Position numbers and translations under genes: made by a program | DNA from: Ipomoea triloba | Lineage: Eukaryota; Streptophyta; Magnoliopsida; Solanales; Convolvulaceae | Direction of reading: 5' to 3' | NCBI RefSeq assembly: GCF_003576645.1 | Contig: NC_044918.1 | Span: forward strand, 18,677,470 to 18,741,469 | DNA: 64,000 nt | The notes under the pieces: generated by a model | What the model saw: the letters and a program-made list of their open reading frames with translations, nothing else | Databases searched by the model: none | What the model was told of the DNA's origin: nothing | Shown here: positions 59,586-64,000 of the stretch, one piece after another | How positions within the stretch are numbered: position 1 is the first letter of the stretch | Layout: each line of letters starts with the position of its first letter

Positions 59586-60716
59586 TAGGGGTGTAAACGA
59601 ATCGAATCGAGTCAAATATCTAGCTATTCGATTCGAATTCGACTATATTTAATCTTATTCGTATTTGTATTCGATTACTATTCCAATCGAAAATGTTATT
59701 CGTATTCGATTCGATCACATTATTCGAATATATTCGATTCAACTCGAATATTCGAATTCGAAATGGTTAAATTTTTTTTTTTTCAATTTCTCTGATAAAT
59801 TATGTTAAAATGTATAAAAATTTAAATTTAAACAGCATAAAAATTTCTATTAATATATACCTAATTATTACAATATATCTCATACTGTAAACCTATAATT
59901 GCAAACAATTGCAAGTACTACACCATTAAAATCGGTATCGAATATATTAATACAGACAATCTAAGTCTTTCAACTCCATAAGTCCATAATAGCTTGATTC
60001 ACTGCTTGTTTATAGTCTTCCAATTTCAACTTGCAACTCGCTTTAAACACCATAATAGCTTGCTTCGAAGAATCATATTCAATGAAATTCACAGCCTGAG
60101 TAAATTGAAGGGGAAAAAATGCACAGCAACACATAAGTTACATTCAGGATTGGAATTCTCTGCAACAATAAGCTCAGTTAGAAACAAATCAAGAAAGGCA
60201 ACTTTGCAATAACATCATACAAAATATCAACAACAAGAAACTAATATATAAAGAGTTCAAAGAAGATAAAAGAAAAAAGTAAGAAACTAAAAGCATTGAT
60301 TTCAAAAAATAATACAAGGTCCGAAAGAAAATAGTTTACCTTTTGAAGCTCACCGTCGTCGCCAGATCTGTTGTTCCCTCCCAGTCGTCGTCTTCAGATC
60401 TGTTGTTCCCCCAGTCGTCGTCGCTAAGTAGTCGCCCGGCAGATGGTCTTCACTCAGAGACAGAAGCGAAGGGATGGGAGAACAGAGAAGGGGAAGAACT
60501 GACAAAGATATGGGAGGAGACTGTCAAACCGCCGCCGCTGCTGAAGCTTGTCGCCGTCGTTGGATCTGCTGTGCCCCTAGCTCGTCGCCGGCGAAGGATG
60601 AGAATGTCCGAAGATTGAGGATTTGAGGCGCGGAGGTCAGGACTCAGGACTCAGGAGGCGTATAGTTAGGGATTAGGGTTTGACAACTTTGATATAAATA
60701 TATAAATAAATAAATA

Positions 60717-60756
<40 letters not shown>

Positions 60757-60925
60757 TAATTTTTTTTTGAATATTCGAATAATATTCGAATCGAATACAC
60801 TCAAATTCGTATTCGTATTCGAAAACAATTCGAATCGAAATACATATTCGAAAACAATTCGAATCGAAATACATATTCGAATTCGCACGAATCGAATTTT
60901 TAGTATTTGATTTGTTTACACCCTA
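59586..60925. mobile_element. Non-autonomous hAT element with ATTCGAAT subterminal repeats
   Basis: Left TAGGGGTGTAAACGAATC, right GATTTGTTTACACCCTA, flanked by the perfect 8-bp duplication GTGTCCGA (59578-59585 and 60926-60933). Subterminal arrays of ATTCGAATTCGA lie at both ends (to about 59760 and from about 60765). A GC-rich exon-like block sits at 60340-60660. A TA run (60720-60748) is internal. Confidence 0.87.
60340..60660 (-). other. GC-rich exon-like block within the hAT element
   Basis: On the minus strand, CCGCCG/GACGACG-rich sequence ends at GCTTCAAAAG followed by GTAAAC (60338), a plausible splice donor. This is the pattern of a 5' UTR or first exon of an autonomous parent, or of a captured host exon. 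A repeated unit of about 32 bp (CAGATCTGTTGTTCCC at 60364 and 60396) is present. No domain is recognised. Confidence 0.4.
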
Positions 60926-60933
60926 GTGTCCGA

Positions 60934-60997
60934 TCATATTTATTCAATTTTTATTTAAATTTATACTTTGAATATCATTAGAACCCGCATAAAGCTC

Positions 60998-61037
<40 letters not shown>

Positions 61038-61644
61038 GTGTTAAACGTTATGTTGAACTATTATTAACAACTTATGTTTATTCTATTTTCATTTGAATTT
61101 AGATTTTTAATATTGAATTATTATTAATTACAAAGTATTTCTTAATAATTATAACATTAATAATAATAAATAGAAGTAATTTATCATATACTTTTCTATA
61201 ACTAGCTAATACTCTTATGGTCAAACAATACCACAATAATTATTATATGTTACAATGTAGTATATATGTTCATATATACTTGCTCAAAATATTGAATTAT
61301 AAAGAGTTATTGCACCCACTAGGGTTTGAACTCCTATTTGAAGTAGTCACAAATGTGTCATTGAGCTACAAGCTACTTGGCTAAATTTAGTTAATATATG
61401 AAGTGATAAAACTAATCCATATCGTACCCAAATCCAAACTACCTCAAAATTAAAAAAGTATAATTATAAATTATATATTAAATATATTTCATAATAATAA
61501 TATATATTATATTAATTTTTAAAAATATCTGATATAATTTGTTAGTGTTTAATGTTATTTTCAGTTTGATGCCATACAAAAATATTACTACATACTCAAA
61601 TAATATGAATACTTAAAAAAGGTATACCAAACTCAGTCGTTATA
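60934..61644. other. Intergenic, no gene seen
   Basis: TA run at 61002-61034. GGGTTTGAACTCC (61322) with GAGCTACAAGCTACTTGGCT resembles LTR-end wording seen elsewhere in the window, but there is no complete element. Confidence 0.4.
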
Positions 61645-61905
61645 CCGTGGACCATGGTCATGACTGATACTGCAGTTGTGTTGAACTGATATTGCAGTTG
61701 TGTTGAACTGATACTGCAGTTGTGTTGAAAGGAAACTGCAGATGCACGAAACGGAGGTCATTTCATATGTCTGGAGCTGCAGTACAGTTGTGTTGAACTG
61801 ATACTGCAGTTGTGTTGAGAGGGGACTGCAGTTACGCGGAACAGGTGTCGTTTAATCCGTCTGTTTTCATTAATCAAAACTACGTCATTTCGGCGCATCA
61901 GTAAA
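61645..61905. repeat. CTGCAGTTGTGTTGAA-family element, copy B
   Basis: Starts CCGTGGACCATGGTCATGAC and has five copies of CAGTTGTGTTGA. It ends with CGTCTGTTTTCATTAATCAA then AACTACGTC, the reverse of the left end of 57370-57795. Confidence 0.65.
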
Positions 61906-63880
61906 ATTTGCATACCAAACTAATCCGAAATAAATTCAATGCGATTTTACTTAAACTGATCACATATCAAAATTAAATTATTATTTAGTTTAGATATTAG
62001 ATCTTACAAATATCACTTAAATTTTTTGAATATTTTTTTTTTTCAAAAAAACCATCAATTTATTAATCTAATAATCAATATATACAACGCTAAGGAGAGT
62101 ATCGAAGAGAAGTTCACCCAAAATCAACACGTACTTAGATAAAACAAGGATAAACTCCTAGACGTAAGTAAATTAAACCTAGTCTAATAAGAAAATGACA
62201 TTGCCCAAGAAAATCAAACTAGAACTTTTTTTCGGTTTTGATACATTAAAATTTTCAGTTTACGCTAGATTAAATCTAAGTCTCTAGAATTGCTATCCAA
62301 GGGTGTTGGAGGAGGTAAATTGCAAGTTACCTAATCTGATCAGATTATGAGATTCAAAATAAAATTTGATCATCATTATATTCCAATTGAGCTTATGCAT
62401 GTCCACCGGTACATAAGTTATGAGTAAAGTAGGAGGGTAAGTGTCGGAAAACAAATTCTGGCCATGCATCATCATGCTTCCGTGCAGGGAATTGATACTA
62501 CTATTCTAATGTCAAAAAAATCCAGTTGCACATTCAATGTTTAATTAATTATTATGGCAATGCATCAGCGGCTTCAAATGTCAAATACAAGGAACCGATA
62601 CTCTCAATCATGTCTGAAAAAGTCAAATCCAACAGCTCAAACACTCATAAATATGTCTAATAAATGTTAATTTCAAAGTTTATTAGTGTTGTAATAATGA
62701 TATATATATAATATAATAATAATAACAACGAATATTTCACAACTTTTGGTGATGGATATGCATCACAAACATAATACATGTTCTGTTTTTGTTTTAAATT
62801 GAGAGTCAATAAGCATGATATGATGAGTCAGAGCGCATTCATGATAAAATAAAATTGTTAATCTTCGATTTTGGTGGCTCAAATAAAGGAGCATTATTCA
62901 CTATAGCTTCCCACTTAATGATATAGAGGCCAGGTGATTCTAACATACAACCGATCTGTAAATGATGAGAAGTAATCAAGAATCAAATAAACTTTTTCTA
63001 TATGTATATTCATTTTTATAATATATTATTAACCGTTTAACCCTCTTCTACAAATATTTAAATAATTTTTTTTATTGATACTTATTTTATTATATTATAT
63101 ATATACTTTTCTTGATGCGTACTCTCATTGCTCAGTTAACGCAAAACACACTATCTAAAGTTCTGAGTTAAGGTGTAGAACAAAACGTCTAACCCTCCTC
63201 TAACAATGTTACCATTTCAAAAGCAACACAAACAAGATGATACCAACTATCACAAAGGTAATTTATTTCTTCCACTGCTATGAGGTTAGACTACTCATAC
63301 TTTATGTATTATTAGGTTTATGTTATTACTCCTTCCGATGTGTCAGCTCAGTTAACGAGACTTGACTGAAGTTATTTTTAATTCAATTTTTCATAATGTT
63401 AAGTTTAGTATTAGTATATAAAATTTATACATTTAGAAACTACACTAAAAGTACTACTCTCAATGCCCCATTTTATATATAATACTTATTCATTGGTCAA
63501 ATCAACTTTTTTTTTTGGTTTATTTTCATTAGTATTTTTTAATAATTTTTAAATTTGATATTTTTGTGTTTAATAGTACTTTTAACATGCTTTCTAAATA
63601 TATAAATTGAATTTTTAGCACTTTTAGTCCCACGACTATAGTGACTTTTGCAGGATTGGTCAACGACTTTCAAACTTTACAATTTTGGTCCACAACTATT
63701 ATTTTTGTTGCAAAAATGGTCCTTCCGGCAGCTTTTCAGTCCAATACCTGTTGGAAAATAAAATCCGGCGAATTTTCTGGCAATTTTTCGCCGGAAAAAA
63801 AAATCACCAGATTTTCCGTCAATTTCTCCCCGGAAAAAAATTCATCTTTCAAGTAGGATTAAAATGGACATTTCTAAAAA
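61906..63880. other. Intergenic, no gene seen
   Basis: AT-rich. The segment 63615-63850 (CTTTTAGTCCCACGACTATA, TTTTGGTCCACAACTATT) is a fragment of the common MULE-type foldback repeat also seen at 34289 and 19230. Confidence 0.4.
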
Positions 63881-64000
63881 TCTAATTAAAGTTAAAACTA
63901 ATTCGTTTCTATAAACATATGTAGCCAATTTAATTATTTTCATTTTAGTAAACTAATTAAAGTTAAAACTAATTCAGTTCTAAAAACATATGTAGCGAAT
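63881..64000. repeat. Direct repeat of about 72-bp period at the window edge
   Basis: CTAATTAAAGTTAAAACTAATTC is followed by ATAAACATATGTAGCCAAT in the first unit and by AAAAACATATGTAGCGAAT in the second. The second copy reaches the window end. Confidence 0.8.

Overview
This is nuclear DNA from a eudicot plant. The genes have GT-AG introns and belong to plant families: G-type lectin receptor kinases, a BT1 carrier, ALBA and a GLYI4/GLYI7-type glyoxalase. Intergenic DNA is very AT-rich and full of hAT, Tourist-like, Helitron, Copia, LINE and SINE-like repeats. The repeat types would suit an asterid such as Convolvulaceae, but that is a weak inference. Three runs of N (16350-16577, 17793-17925, 40040-40856) are assembly gaps.

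Region 1 (1-12.1 kb) looks like a tandem segmental duplication of a two-gene unit, a G-type lectin S-receptor-like kinase (+) followed by a glyoxalase-family gene (-). In the first unit the kinase is cut by the window edge and the glyoxalase is reduced to a fragment of exon 3 (2902-3066). In the second unit the kinase is full length (3630-7244, 7 exons, about 801 aa), but its HRD motif reads HRN, so it is probably a receptor-like pseudokinase. Its glyoxalase neighbour (10639-12056, 3 exons, 168 aa) looks intact. A 1.39-kb hAT element carrying a GC-rich, organelle-like segment sits between them.

Region 2 (12.1-31 kb) has no convincing protein gene. It holds a non-autonomous Helitron (14485-18277, minus) with an internal minisatellite of about 112 bp, foldback elements, a composite repeat interrupted by a second hAT element, a 1.2-kb terminal-inverted-repeat element and a compound ATT/ATC microsatellite.

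Region 3 (31-42.7 kb) is gene-rich: a TMEM128-like membrane protein (+), two identical tRNA-Phe(GAA) genes (-), an ALBA-family nucleic-acid-binding protein (+) with a telo-box in its leader, a gypsy integrase relic, and a BT1-type adenine nucleotide carrier (-) whose first intron contains the largest gap.

Region 4 (42.8-64 kb) is repeats: paired TIR and foldback elements, a young but broken Copia retrotransposon (47961-52346, minus) with two LTRs and a 5-bp target duplication, a LINE 3' end, a Tourist-like element, a third hAT element (59586-60925) and members of a CTGCAGTTGTGTTGAA repeat family.

The genes are ordinary single-copy or tandem plant loci and do not form a pathway. I found no clearly new biological system. 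The best leads are the pseudokinase copy, the three hAT elements that share termini but carry different subterminal repeat arrays, the organelle-like cargo in one of them, and the minisatellite-bearing Helitron.
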